Source of the DNA: Poindextera sp035294785
Lineage (GTDB): Bacteria > Pseudomonadota > Alphaproteobacteria > Caulobacterales > Caulobacteraceae
DNA: 64,000 bases
NCBI GenBank assembly: GCA_035294785.1
Contig: DATGKF010000008.1
Span: forward strand, 1 to 64,000
Reading direction: 5' to 3'
Shown: piece after piece, positions 34,600 through 42,386 of the stretch
Numbering within the stretch: the stretch's first letter is position 1
Layout: the number at the start of each line of letters is the position of its first letter
Notes under the pieces: model-generated
Databases searched by the model: none
Seen by the model: only the letters and a program-made list of their open reading frames with translations
Told to the model about the DNA's origin: nothing
Position numbers and translations under genes: made by a program

Positions 34600-35481
34600 A
34601 TGCTCACGCTCACCCGCCCTGAAGGTCCCGAGCCCGCCGATTTCCACCTCTCGCGGCGGCTGCTCATGGGCGGGGTCATGTTCGCCGGCTACGCCGCCTA
34701 CGCGCTCGGCGCTGACGCCGACCCGATCCACACCGACGCGGCCGGACTCGTCACCGAGACGGTGCAGCTTTCGTCCGGCATCCCGGCCTACGTCGCGCGG
34801 CCGGACAAGGGCGGCCGCTGGCCGGTGGTGCTCGTGGTCTCCGAGGTGTTCGGCCTGCACGAATACATCCGCGACGTCTGCCGGCGCTTCGCCAAGCTCG
34901 GCTATGCGGCGATCGCACCGGCCTTTTTCGTCCGCGTCGGCGACCCGGCGCCGCTCACCGACTTCGACGCCATCCGCAAGATCGTGTTCGCCGCCAGCGA
35001 CAAGCAGGTGATGGACGACATCGCCGCCACGCTCGCGGTCCTGCGCGGCTCCAGCTGGGCCGAGACGAGCCGGATCGCCATCACCGGCTTCTGCTGGGGC
35101 GGGCGCATCGTCTGGCTGGCGTGCGAGACCTTCCCCGACTTCAAGGCCGGCGTCGCCTGGTATGGCCAGCTTGCGCCGGTCGCCGGCCAGGCCGCCGATC
35201 CGACGCGCGAGATGCCCATCGATCTGGTTGCTCAGCTGCACGCGCCCGTGCTCGGCCTCTACGCCGGCAAGGATCCGCTCAGCCAGGCCGTGCCGGCGAT
35301 GCGCGCCGCGCTGGAGAAGGCCGGCAAGAGCGGCGACGAGATCATCATCTACGAGGACGCCGGGCACGGCTTCCACGCCGACTACCGGCCAAGCTACAAC
35401 GCCGCCGACGCGGCGGACGGCTGGTCGCGGCTGCTCGCCCACTTCGCCCTGAACGGCGTCCCGCCGCGCCGCGGGCGCTAG
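34600..35481 (+). CDS. Dienelactone hydrolase-family protein
   Basis: 293 aa, alpha/beta hydrolase. The nucleophile is the Cys in GFCWGGRIVWLA, the DLH hallmark, with the His in DAGHGFHADYRP and a preceding Asp (YAGKDPLS). The N-terminal segment HLSRRLLMGGVMFAGYAAYA carries a twin-arginine-like SRRLLM followed by a hydrophobic stretch, so export by Tat or membrane anchoring is possible. GAAGGAGG provides a strong ribosome-binding site. The substrate is unknown. It is convergent with grpE, 2 nt apart. Confidence 0.88.
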   Translation: MLTLTRPEGPEPADFHLSRRLLMGGVMFAGYAAYALGADADPIHTDAAGLVTETVQLSSGIPAYVARPDKGGRWPVVLVVSEVFGLHEYIRDVCRRFAKLGYAAIAPAFFVRVGDPAPLTDFDAIRKIVFAASDKQVMDDIAATLAVLRGSSWAETSRIAITGFCWGGRIVWLACETFPDFKAGVAWYGQLAPVAGQAADPTREMPIDLVAQLHAPVLGLYAGKDPLSQAVPAMRAALEKAGKSGDEIIIYEDAGHGFHADYRPSYNAADAADGWSRLLAHFALNGVPPRRGR

Positions 35482-35483
35482 GG

Positions 35484-36083
35484 TCAGGCCTTTTCGTCGA
35501 TCGCGCCGCCGGCGTCGTCGCCGTCGGCGTGGGCGTACGGATTGGCGGCGGCCGGCTCGGCCGGCGCGGCCCCCGTCGAGCCCTTGGCCGAAACCACCAC
35601 CATCGCCGGGCGGACGATGCGGCCATAGAGATCGTAGCCGGCCTGCAGCACCTCGAGCACCGCCCCGGGGCCCACATCGTCCGCGGTCCGCTCCATCACC
35701 GCCTGGTGCTGGTGCGGGTCGAACTTGGCGCCGCGTGGCGGATCGACGCGCTTGAGCCCATTGCGCTCGAAGGCGGCCAAGAGATCCTTCTCGGTCATCT
35801 CCAGGCCGACGGCGAGGTTCTTCACCGCCGGATCGGCGGCGTCGGCCGGCGCGTGCGCGCGGGCGCGGGCGAGGTTGTCCGCGACGCCCAGAAGGTCGTT
35901 GGCGAACCGCTGGATCGCATAGGCGCGGGCGTCGTTCGCCTCGCGCTCGGCGCGGCGCTTGGTGTTTTCGGCCTCGGCGGCGTAGCGGAGCACCTGCTCC
36001 TTCAGCGCCTCCACTTCCAGCTTCAGGACTTCGGCGTCCTGGGCGGCGTCTTCGTGGTCGGCCGGCGTCGTGTCGTCGGTCAT
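35484..36083 (-). CDS. grpE: Nucleotide exchange factor GrpE
   Basis: 199-aa DnaK co-chaperone. It has a long coiled coil (about residues 15-60, KLEVEALKEQVLRYAAEAEN) and the conserved core RFANDLLGVADNLARA, FDPHQHQAVM and GYDLYGRIVRPAMVVVSAKG. The C-terminal tail is Ala/Asp-rich and variable. It lies downstream of hrcA in the same direction with a 19-nt gap. The dnaKJ genes are not in the window. Confidence 0.97.
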   Translation of the reverse strand: MTDDTTPADHEDAAQDAEVLKLEVEALKEQVLRYAAEAENTKRRAEREANDARAYAIQRFANDLLGVADNLARARAHAPADAADPAVKNLAVGLEMTEKDLLAAFERNGLKRVDPPRGAKFDPHQHQAVMERTADDVGPGAVLEVLQAGYDLYGRIVRPAMVVVSAKGSTGAAPAEPAAANPYAHADGDDAGGAIDEKA

Positions 36084-36102
36084 CGTCCTCTTTCTCGTCC
36101 GT

Positions 36103-37179
36103 TCAGGCGTTCAGCAGGCGGCCGAGCGCGCGGGCGGTGTAGTCGACCAGCGGGATCACCCGCGCGTAGTTGAGCCGGGCCGGCCCGATCACACCGATGG
36201 CGCCCAGAACCTTCTGTCGGCCCGACATATAGGGCGCGGCGATCACGGCGGAACCCGAGAGCGAAAAGAGCCGCGTTTCCGCCCCGATGAAGATGCGCAC
36301 CCCCTGAGCGTTTCGGACGTCGTCCAAAAGGCCGATCAGCTGCTCTTTCTGCTCCAGGTCGTCGAACAGCATGCGCACGCGCTCGAGGTCGTCCAGCGCC
36401 GCCGGCTCGCCCAGCAGGTTGGCGCGGCCGCGCACGATCAGCGATCGCGGCGCCCCTTCGCCGCCGGCCCAGGCGGCGATGCCCTCTTCGACCAGCCGCG
36501 CGGCGGCGTCGTCCAGCTGGCGGCGCGCGCCGTCGAGCTCGGCGCGCATCTCAGCGCCGGCTTCCTGCAGGGTGCGGCCCTTCAGGCGGCTGTTGAGGAA
36601 GTTCGAGGCCTCGGTCAGCGCCGACGGGGTCACGCCCGCCGGCTTGCGCATCAGCCGATTCTCGACCGCGCCGTCCTCGAACACCATCACCGCCAGCGCC
36701 TGATCGTCGCCGAGGGCGACGAACTCGACATGCTTGACGCCGACATCGCGCACCGGCGTCACCACCATCGAGGCGCCGCCGGCCAGGCCCGAAAGCAGCG
36801 CGCTCGCCTCGTTCAGCACCTCCTCGAAGTCCTGGCCGCGAACGGAAAGGCGCGCGTCGATGTCGCGCTGCTCGCTCTCGATGAGGTCGCCGACCTCCAG
36901 AAGGCCGTCGACGAACAGGCGCAGGCCCGCATGCGTCGGCACCCGCCCGGCGCTCACGTGCGGCGAGCCCAGGAGACCGAGCTGCGCAAGGTCCTGCAGC
37001 GTGTTGCGGATCGAGGCGGGCGAGAGGTGCACGCCGCCCTTGGCCAGCGTGCGCGAACCCACGGGATCGCCGGTCTCCAGATAGGCCTCGACCACGCGGC
37101 GGAAGATGTCGCGCGCGCGTTCGTCGAGTTCGGCGAGGGTGGGCGCCCGGGTTTGGATGAGGCTGGTCATGGCCGGCAT
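36103..37179 (-). CDS. hrcA: Heat-inducible transcription repressor HrcA
   Basis: 358 aa. An N-terminal winged helix (DPVGSRTLAKGGVHLSPASI, then RNTLQDLAQLGLL) is followed by the GAF-like HrcA domain (GASMVVTPVRDVGVKHVEFV, EGIAAWAGGE) and the closing GVIGPARLNYARVIPLVDYT. HrcA represses CIRCE-bearing chaperone operons, with activity titrated by GroEL. I saw no CIRCE element in this window. The start could also be the ATG at 37170. It is divergent from rph. Confidence 0.95.
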   Translation of the reverse strand: MPAMTSLIQTRAPTLAELDERARDIFRRVVEAYLETGDPVGSRTLAKGGVHLSPASIRNTLQDLAQLGLLGSPHVSAGRVPTHAGLRLFVDGLLEVGDLIESEQRDIDARLSVRGQDFEEVLNEASALLSGLAGGASMVVTPVRDVGVKHVEFVALGDDQALAVMVFEDGAVENRLMRKPAGVTPSALTEASNFLNSRLKGRTLQEAGAEMRAELDGARRQLDDAAARLVEEGIAAWAGGEGAPRSLIVRGRANLLGEPAALDDLERVRMLFDDLEQKEQLIGLLDDVRNAQGVRIFIGAETRLFSLSGSAVIAAPYMSGRQKVLGAIGVIGPARLNYARVIPLVDYTARALGRLLNA

Positions 37180-37250
37180 TAGCTAGGATAAGCGCCGCCG
37201 CGGGGCTTCGCAAAGCGCGGGGCCCTAAGTCCGACAGGAGCTTGCCGCCT

Positions 37251-37961
37251 TTGCGTCCGTCCGAACGCGCGCCCGACGCGCTCCGCGCCGTCTCCATCGA
37301 GACCGGCGTCAACCGCTACGCCGAGGGTTCGTGCCTGATCGGCTTCGGCCACACGCGCGTCCTGGTCACCGCCAGCGTCGACGAGAGCGTGCCCGGTTTC
37401 CTGCGCGGGCGCGGCCAGGGGTGGGTCACGGCCGAGTACGGCATGCTGCCGCGCGCCACCCACACGCGCGGCCGGCGGGAGGCGACGGAAGGCAAACAAT
37501 CCGGCCGCAGCCAGGAGATCCAGCGGCTGATCGGACGCTCCCTGCGCGCCGTCACCGACATGAAGGCGCTGGGCGAGCGGCAGATCGCCATCGATTGCGA
37601 CGTGATCCAGGCCGACGGCGGCACGCGCACCGCCGCGATCACCGGCGCCTGGATCGCGCTCCGGCTCGCCACCCGCTACCTGCTCAGCGAGCAGGTGATC
37701 GCCGCCGACCCGATCCTCGACCAGGTGGCGGCCATCTCCTGCGGCGTCTTTCGCGACACCCCGGTGCTCGACCTCGACTACGAGGAGGACAGCCAGGCGG
37801 AGGCGGACGCCAACTTCGTGCTCACCGGCGCCGGCGCCATCGTCGAAATCCAGGCCACCGGCGAGCGGCGCGGCTTCTCGCGGGACGAGTTCGAGACGCT
37901 GTTCGCCCTGGCGCGGAAAGGCATCGGCGAGCTTATCGAACTGCAGAAGGCCGCGGTCTAA
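37251..37961 (+). CDS. rph: Ribonuclease PH
   Basis: 236-aa phosphorolytic 3'-5' exonuclease that trims tRNA 3' ends. I chose the TTG at 37251: it gives MRPSERAPDALRAVSIETGV, the canonical RNase PH start, and AGGAG lies 10 nt upstream. An upstream TTG at 37242 would sit on the ribosome-binding site. Catalytic and phosphate-binding motifs are present (GRRE, GRSQEIQRLIGRSLRAV, DCDVIQADGGTRTA). Its usual downstream partner rdgB is displaced by about 2.7 kb. Confidence 0.95.
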   Translation: MRPSERAPDALRAVSIETGVNRYAEGSCLIGFGHTRVLVTASVDESVPGFLRGRGQGWVTAEYGMLPRATHTRGRREATEGKQSGRSQEIQRLIGRSLRAVTDMKALGERQIAIDCDVIQADGGTRTAAITGAWIALRLATRYLLSEQVIAADPILDQVAAISCGVFRDTPVLDLDYEEDSQAEADANFVLTGAGAIVEIQATGERRGFSRDEFETLFALARKGIGELIELQKAAV

Positions 37962-38590
37962 GGCTTCGGGCAGGCGGCGATCATGGCATCCACCGCCACG
38001 TCCACGGACGGGATCGGCACGAAGAATTCGGTCTGCGTGTAGGACGTGTAGCAGACGACGTGGTCGAACCTGAGGTCGCGCAGGCTCTCGAAGCTCTTCG
38101 CCATCGTCTTGCGGCTGAGGTTGCCCGGCCGCCATTGGCCGTTCACGCGCCAGACGAAATCGGCGGTGAAGAGGATGCGGCGGCCTTCGACCTCGACCAG
38201 GGTCGAGAACTGGCCGGCGGTGTGGCCGGGCGTCGGGACCAGCAGGACGTCGCCCTCCACCGTCGTCCGCTCGAGCGGCAGCGCGTGGTCGATCGTGACG
38301 GCGTTCGCGCGATGGCCCATGGCGGCGGCCTCGACGGCGCTGCAGTAGATGGTCGCACCGAATCGCGCGGCGATCTGGTTGGTCGACGGCCCGCCCAGGT
38401 GACGGTCGCTGATCACCGCGGCTTTGACGCCGCCCGCCGCTTCGATCTCGTCGAAGGCGTCGCTGATCGAGCCGACGCGGCTGGCGTCCAGGATCAGGTT
38501 GCCGGCCGGCCGCGTGACGAAGTGGGTGTAGCCGAAACCCTTGCGCCCATTCTGCGGCACGAGGAAGACGCCGGGCAGGATCTGCTGCAT
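37958..38590 (-). CDS. Degenerate metallo-beta-lactamase-fold protein
   Basis: 210 aa. The MBL fold is evident (PGVFLVPQNGRKGFGYTHFV, VPTPGHTAGQFSTLVEVEG, RILFTADFVWRV). The expected HxHxDH metal motif, however, reads AVISDRHLGG, keeping only the final His. The later His in PGHTAG and the Asp in TADF remain. It therefore has at most a partial metal site and may be inactive or differently metallated. Convergent with rph (4-base overlap); its ATG overlaps the stop of the VOC gene. Confidence 0.75.
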   Translation of the reverse strand: MQQILPGVFLVPQNGRKGFGYTHFVTRPAGNLILDASRVGSISDAFDEIEAAGGVKAAVISDRHLGGPSTNQIAARFGATIYCSAVEAAAMGHRANAVTIDHALPLERTTVEGDVLLVPTPGHTAGQFSTLVEVEGRRILFTADFVWRVNGQWRPGNLSRKTMAKSFESLRDLRFDHVVCYTSYTQTEFFVPIPSVDVAVDAMIAACPKP

Positions 38591-38994
38591 CAGTCTGGTT
38601 TCTCGTCGAGCAGTTGGCCGAAGCAGATGATCAAGCCATTCAGGTCGCGCACGATCAACTCCCGGCCCGGGTAGATTTGCCGGTCGACCGGACCTTCGAC
38701 GATGTCGGCGCCCTTGGCCTTCAGCTCCTCGGCCAGCGCCCGCACGTCGGTGGCGTAAAGGTACATGTCGATCTGTTCGGCGGACCGGCTCGCCGGCGGC
38801 GTTGGCAACGCCTCGGGCTTCACCTGCTTCATCATCACCCGCACGTCGTCGCGGTCGAGCATGACGAAGCTGGGCGGGTTGCCCCAGACGCCCTCGAAGC
38901 GAAAGCCGAGCGTGTCGCGGTAATATTCCGCCGTCTCGAACACGTCGGCGACGGCGAAGCTCGGGGCCGCGCGGGTCAGTCGGGGTTGCGCCAT
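38590..38994 (-). CDS. VOC-family (glyoxalase/bleomycin-resistance fold) protein
   Basis: 134 aa with the two beta-alpha-beta-beta-beta repeats of the VOC fold: FAVADVFETAEYYRDTLGF, DMYLYATDVRALAEELKAKG and GRELIVRDLNGLIICFG. The C-terminal Glu metal ligand position is RELIVRDLNG. No specific substrate can be assigned. A TGATAC-N5-GTATCA dyad lies upstream in the region shared with a small HTH gene. Confidence 0.85.
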   Translation of the reverse strand: MAQPRLTRAAPSFAVADVFETAEYYRDTLGFRFEGVWGNPPSFVMLDRDDVRVMMKQVKPEALPTPPASRSAEQIDMYLYATDVRALAEELKAKGADIVEGPVDRQIYPGRELIVRDLNGLIICFGQLLDEKPD

Positions 38995-39031
38995 GTCGTG
39001 CGCTCCTGTCCTATGCCGAGCCGATCTGTTA

Positions 39032-39048
39032 TGATACGTTTGGTATCA
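39032..39048. promoter_or_regulatory. Candidate operator between the VOC and HTH genes
   Basis: TGATAC (39032-39037), five bases, GTATCA (39043-39048) form a perfect 6-bp dyad in the 80-bp divergent intergenic region. It is 38 bp from the VOC start and 27 bp from the HTH gene start. It is a likely binding site for the adjacent HTH protein or another regulator controlling both genes. Confidence 0.55.
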
Positions 39049-39074
39049 ATTTAGAGACAAACCGTCAACGCCCG

Positions 39075-39305
39075 GTGATCACCAACCTGCAGATCCGCGC
39101 CGCCCGCGCCCTCCTCGGCTGGAGCCAGGCGAAGCTGGCGGAGGAGGCCGGCGTCGCGGTGATCACCGTCAAACGGCTGGAGGCGTCTGAGGAAGCCTTC
39201 CACGCCCGCTTCGACATCGTGATGAAGGTGAAGTCGGCCGTCGAACGCGCCGGCGTCGTCTTCCTCGGCGAGGGCTTCAGCCACGGCGTGCAGCTGAAGC
39301 GCTAA
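39075..39305 (+). CDS. Small XRE-type helix-turn-helix protein
   Basis: 76 aa. The HTH is RAARALLGWSQAKLAEEAGV followed by AVITVKRLEAS, a Cro/C1-type domain covering most of the protein. The segment GVVFLGEG with a short basic end completes it; this small form is common beside VOC or metabolic genes. The start is a GTG at 39075 with no clear ribosome-binding site. Convergent with the next HTH gene, overlapping by 4 bases. Confidence 0.8.
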   Translation: MITNLQIRAARALLGWSQAKLAEEAGVAVITVKRLEASEEAFHARFDIVMKVKSAVERAGVVFLGEGFSHGVQLKR

Positions 39306-39553
39306 TCGATCCCTTCGTCCTCATCCTCGTCGCCGAAGTCGACCGGAGGGCCGCCGTCGAAGCCCAGGAGGTCGCCGGGCTGGCAGTCGAGCTCGCGGCA
39401 GAGTGCGTCCAGCGTCGAAAAGCGAATGGCGCGCGCCTTGCCGGTCTTCAGGATCGAGAGGTTGGCGATCGTCACGCCGACGCGGTCGGCGAGTTCGGTC
39501 AGCGACATGCGCTTGTCGAGAAGGATGCGGTCGAGGCGGACGCGGATGGGCAT
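39302..39553 (-). CDS. XRE-type regulator, YozG-like (partner of DUF2975)
   Basis: 83 aa. The domain IRVRLDRILLDKRMSLTELA, VGVTIANLSILKTGKARAIR and LCRELDCQPGDLL is the small HTH typically encoded next to DUF2975 membrane proteins. It ends in a strongly acidic tail (FGDEDEDEGID). It lies 21 nt downstream of the DUF2975 gene, so the two form an operon and probably a membrane-signal-to-repressor pair, as is inferred for this family. Confidence 0.85.
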   Translation of the reverse strand: MPIRVRLDRILLDKRMSLTELADRVGVTIANLSILKTGKARAIRFSTLDALCRELDCQPGDLLGFDGGPPVDFGDEDEDEGID

Positions 39554-39574
39554 CGTGGTTGGCGATCCGCCGCG

Positions 39575-40102
39575 TCAGATCGTCAGTTCGGCGTCGTGGC
39601 GAAGGCGCGCGCCCTCGCGGAACACCTCGGCCAGGACAAACACCACGAGGACGGCGAACCAGGTGGTGACGTTCGGGGTCAGATCCCGATGCGTCGCCAG
39701 CTTGGCGTCGAGCAGCGTCAAGGGATAGCGCACCATCTCCAGCACGCCGAGCGCGGCCAGCAGGAGGCCGATGGTGCGAAGTCGTCGCACGTTGGCGGGA
39801 TGGAAGGGGTCGCCGGCGGTCAGGGTGGCGAACAGGCGCCGCAGCTGGCCGACGATGGCGAGGACGCCGCCGGCATAGAGGCCGCCGACCAGCAGTTCAC
39901 CGGCGATCTCGGGGCCGGTCAGGGCGCCGCCGGGCGCGCCGGCGCGGATCATGTTGGAGAACAGCGCCGGGTCGACGTCGAACAGCAGCGTCACGATCAT
40001 GCCGATGGCGATCAGCACGATGCTGATGGCGAGCGCGACGTAGACGACGTCGAGGATGACTTTCAGGAAGCTTGAGACCGAGCCGGGTCCGAGTGCGCGC
40101 AT
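39575..40102 (-). CDS. DUF2975 membrane protein
   Basis: 175 aa from the ATG at 40102. Four transmembrane helices are visible, and the family ending AEVFREGARLRHDAELTI is present. DUF2975 proteins are almost always paired with a YozG-type HTH protein, as here, but the signal sensed is unknown. An upstream start at 40135 would add 11 residues. Confidence 0.87.
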   Translation of the reverse strand: MRALGPGSVSSFLKVILDVVYVALAISIVLIAIGMIVTLLFDVDPALFSNMIRAGAPGGALTGPEIAGELLVGGLYAGGVLAIVGQLRRLFATLTAGDPFHPANVRRLRTIGLLLAALGVLEMVRYPLTLLDAKLATHRDLTPNVTTWFAVLVVFVLAEVFREGARLRHDAELTI

Positions 40103-40248
40103 GGCTGGCCTCGTCGCTGATCTGGGCGGGATCACCGCCCGGTTTCGCCGCCGGTCCTTATCAGACCGCGGCCGACGAAGCGGAACGATCTTTCTAAGAG
40201 GCCGGCGGCGAGGATGCTCCGGCTTGGCGCATGGTCAAGGCCGGGCGA

Positions 40249-40362
40249 TCAGAACGCATGGGTCGCGAGAGCCACCGCCGCGACGGGCAGAGCCGCCAGA
40301 AGCGCGAGATGGCCGAACGTCATGGCCACGCGATCGATCAGATCGGTGAGAGAGACGGACAT
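40249..40362 (-). CDS. 37-aa single-helix membrane peptide
   Basis: The peptide starts MSVSLTDLIDRVAMTFGHLA and has one hydrophobic helix (about residues 16-34, rich in Leu/Ala/Val) ending in THAF. AAAGGA lies 8 nt before the ATG, a good ribosome-binding site, which is the main reason to call so short a gene. It could be a small regulatory peptide or a type I toxin-like protein; nothing proves either. The AT-rich block to its right would carry its promoter. Confidence 0.5.
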   Translation of the reverse strand: MSVSLTDLIDRVAMTFGHLALLAALPVAAVALATHAF

Positions 40363-40560
40363 TTTGATATCCTTTCGAGTTGATGTTGCATCGCAGCATC
40401 TGGGGTTGCCAAGCTTGTTTTTCAACCTTTGGAAACCCTGTTTGCTGAGGCGATATCTAAGATCACATCGATTTTCGATCAAGAAAATTATCGATAAACA
40501 ATATGAAACTTTCGTAATTCATTACTTTTCTGCAATGCAGCATCCGTGCCAGGACGGCCA
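40363..40560. other. AT-rich intergenic block with a repeated GCAGCATC motif
   Basis: This region is far more AT-rich than the rest of the window (for example 40471-40533). An imperfect dyad GATGTTGC/GCAGCATC occurs at 40382-40400. GCA..GCAGCATC recurs at about 40532-40544, giving two 13-mers with two mismatches at the block's ends. It probably holds the promoters of the 37-aa gene and of rdgB. The composition suggests the edge of an inserted segment. Confidence 0.4.
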
Positions 40561-40620
40561 ACCCCTTGCATTGCTTGGCCTGGCGCGGAATCTGGCGGCT
40601 TCGACGAGGACGGAATCCGC

Positions 40621-41220
40621 ATGCCCCTCACCCTCCAAAACGGTGCGAAACTGGTCGTGGCGACCCACAATCCGGGCAAGGCGCGCGAGCTCGTCGACCT
40701 TCTGGGCGGCGGATTTTCCGTGGTCAGCGCCGGCGAGCTCGGCCTGCCCGAGCCCGAGGAGACGGAAACGAGCTTCGCCGGCAACGCGCTTCTGAAGGCG
40801 CGCGCCGCCGCCGACGCCAGCGGCCAGATCGCGCTCGCCGACGATTCGGGCCTCTCGGTGACCGCGCTCGACGGGGCGCCGGGCATCTATTCCGCCCGCT
40901 GGGCCGGACCCACGAAGGACTTCGCGCTGGCCATGGCCAAGGTCGAGGAGCGACTGGAGGCGGCCGGCGCGGACGATCGGTCCGCCTGGTTCACTTGCGC
41001 GCTGGCGCTGGCCTGGCCGCTCGGCGCCGTCGTGGTGGTCGAAGGCCGCGTCGATGGCCGCCTGCGCTTCCCGCCGCGCGGCGACAAGGGCTTCGGCTAC
41101 GACCCGATCTTCGTTCCCGACGGCGCGGCGCAGAGCTTCGGCGAGATGGACTGGAGCGAGCACCTGGCCCGCGGCCACCGGGCGCTGGCGTTCGCCAAGC
41201 TGAAGGCCGCCTTGCTTTGA
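40621..41220 (+). CDS. rdgB: dITP/XTP pyrophosphatase RdgB
   Basis: 199 aa. It removes inosine and xanthosine triphosphates from the nucleotide pool. Motifs: KLVVATHNPGKARELVDLL, ETSFAGNALLKARAAA, ALADDSGLSVTALDGAPGIY, FGYDPIFVPDG and the SHR-like end (LARGHRALAFAKL). The ATG at 40621 is chosen because the family begins a few residues before KLVVATHN. The TGA overlaps the TTG start of hemW. Confidence 0.95.
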   Translation: MPLTLQNGAKLVVATHNPGKARELVDLLGGGFSVVSAGELGLPEPEETETSFAGNALLKARAAADASGQIALADDSGLSVTALDGAPGIYSARWAGPTKDFALAMAKVEERLEAAGADDRSAWFTCALALAWPLGAVVVVEGRVDGRLRFPPRGDKGFGYDPIFVPDGAAQSFGEMDWSEHLARGHRALAFAKLKAALL

Positions 41221-42386
41221 GCGCGCCGCCTCTCTCGGTCTACGTCCACTGGCCCTATTGCGCCCGCGTCTGCCCCTACTGCGACTTCAACGTCACCCGC
41301 GCCCGCGGCGGCGACGAGCCGGCCGCGCTCGCCCAGGCGATCCTCGCCGATCTCGCCGGCCAGGCGCGGCTGATCGGCCCGCGGCGCCTTGCGAGCCTCT
41401 TCCTCGGCGGCGGCACGCCCTCGCTCATGCCCCCCGACGCCATCGCCGCCATCCTCGCCACGGCCCGCAGGCTCTGGCCGACCACCGAAGCGGTCGAGGT
41501 GACGCTCGAGGCCAATCCGGCCGACGGGGCGGGTTTCGCGGCGATCGCCGCCGCGGGGGTGAACCGCCTCTCGCTGGGCGTCCAGTCGCTCGACGACGCG
41601 GCGCTCGCCTTCCTCGGCCGCGACCACGATGCGGCGACCGCTCGGCGCGCGCTTGACGCCGCTCTCGGGCTTTTCCCGCGCGTCTCCATCGACCTGATCT
41701 ACGCCCGTCCCGGCCAGACGCCGGCCGCCTGGGCGCGGGAGCTCGGCGAGGCCGCAACGCTCGGGGCCGGCCACCTCTCGCCCTACCAGCTCACCATCGA
41801 GGAGAAGACCGCCTTTGGCCGCGCCGCCCGCCGCGGAACCCTGACGCCGATCGGCGAAGACCTTGGCGCGGCGCTCTACGACGCCACGCAGGACGTGCTC
41901 GGCGCGGCTGGATTCGACGCCTACGAGGTCTCGAACCACGCGCGCTCGCCGGCCGATCGGGCGCGGCACAACCTCGCCGGCTGGCGCGGCGATGACTATC
42001 TGGGCGCCGGCCCTGGCGCGCACGGGCGGTTGACCACCGCTGAGGGCCGGGTGGCGACGCTGGGCGCCCGGCGCGCCAGCGATTACATCGACCGGGTCCA
42101 GCGGACCGGCGTCGGCCTCGCCGAACAAACCCGGCTTTCGGCGCGCGAGGCGGCCACCGAACGGCTGCTGATGGGGCTGAGAACGCGCGAAGGCGTCCCC
42201 TGGGCCGCGCTCGCCCCGCTCGGCCTCAGGCCGCACGCGCCCGTCGTCGCCGAGCTGGCGGACGGCGGCTGGGTCGAGGCTGGCCCCGCCGCGCTGGTCG
42301 CCACCGCCGCCGGCCGCCGGGTGCTCGACCACATCACCGGCCGCCTCGCGACCGCCGAGGAAGGCGCGTTGCAACATGCCGGCTAG
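41217..42386 (+). CDS. hemW: Heme chaperone HemW (radical SAM, HemN-like)
   Basis: 389 aa. The radical-SAM cluster motif is CARVCPYCDF near residue 14, with GGGTPSL (SAM binding) and GVQSLDDAALAFLGR later, and a C-terminal HemN-type domain. HemW lacks the coproporphyrinogen oxidase activity of HemN and instead transfers heme to respiratory enzymes; the CxxxCxxC without the extra HemN cysteine supports this. The TTG at 41217 overlaps the rdgB stop (TTGA). Confidence 0.92.
   Translation: MSAPPLSVYVHWPYCARVCPYCDFNVTRARGGDEPAALAQAILADLAGQARLIGPRRLASLFLGGGTPSLMPPDAIAAILATARRLWPTTEAVEVTLEANPADGAGFAAIAAAGVNRLSLGVQSLDDAALAFLGRDHDAATARRALDAALGLFPRVSIDLIYARPGQTPAAWARELGEAATLGAGHLSPYQLTIEEKTAFGRAARRGTLTPIGEDLGAALYDATQDVLGAAGFDAYEVSNHARSPADRARHNLAGWRGDDYLGAGPGAHGRLTTAEGRVATLGARRASDYIDRVQRTGVGLAEQTRLSAREAATERLLMGLRTREGVPWAALAPLGLRPHAPVVAELADGGWVEAGPAALVATAAGRRVLDHITGRLATAEEGALQHAG

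Noticed and set aside
36250..36280. GGAAC inside hrcA as a promoter
   Set aside because: No correct -10 box at 16-17 bases, and it faces antisense within a coding region.
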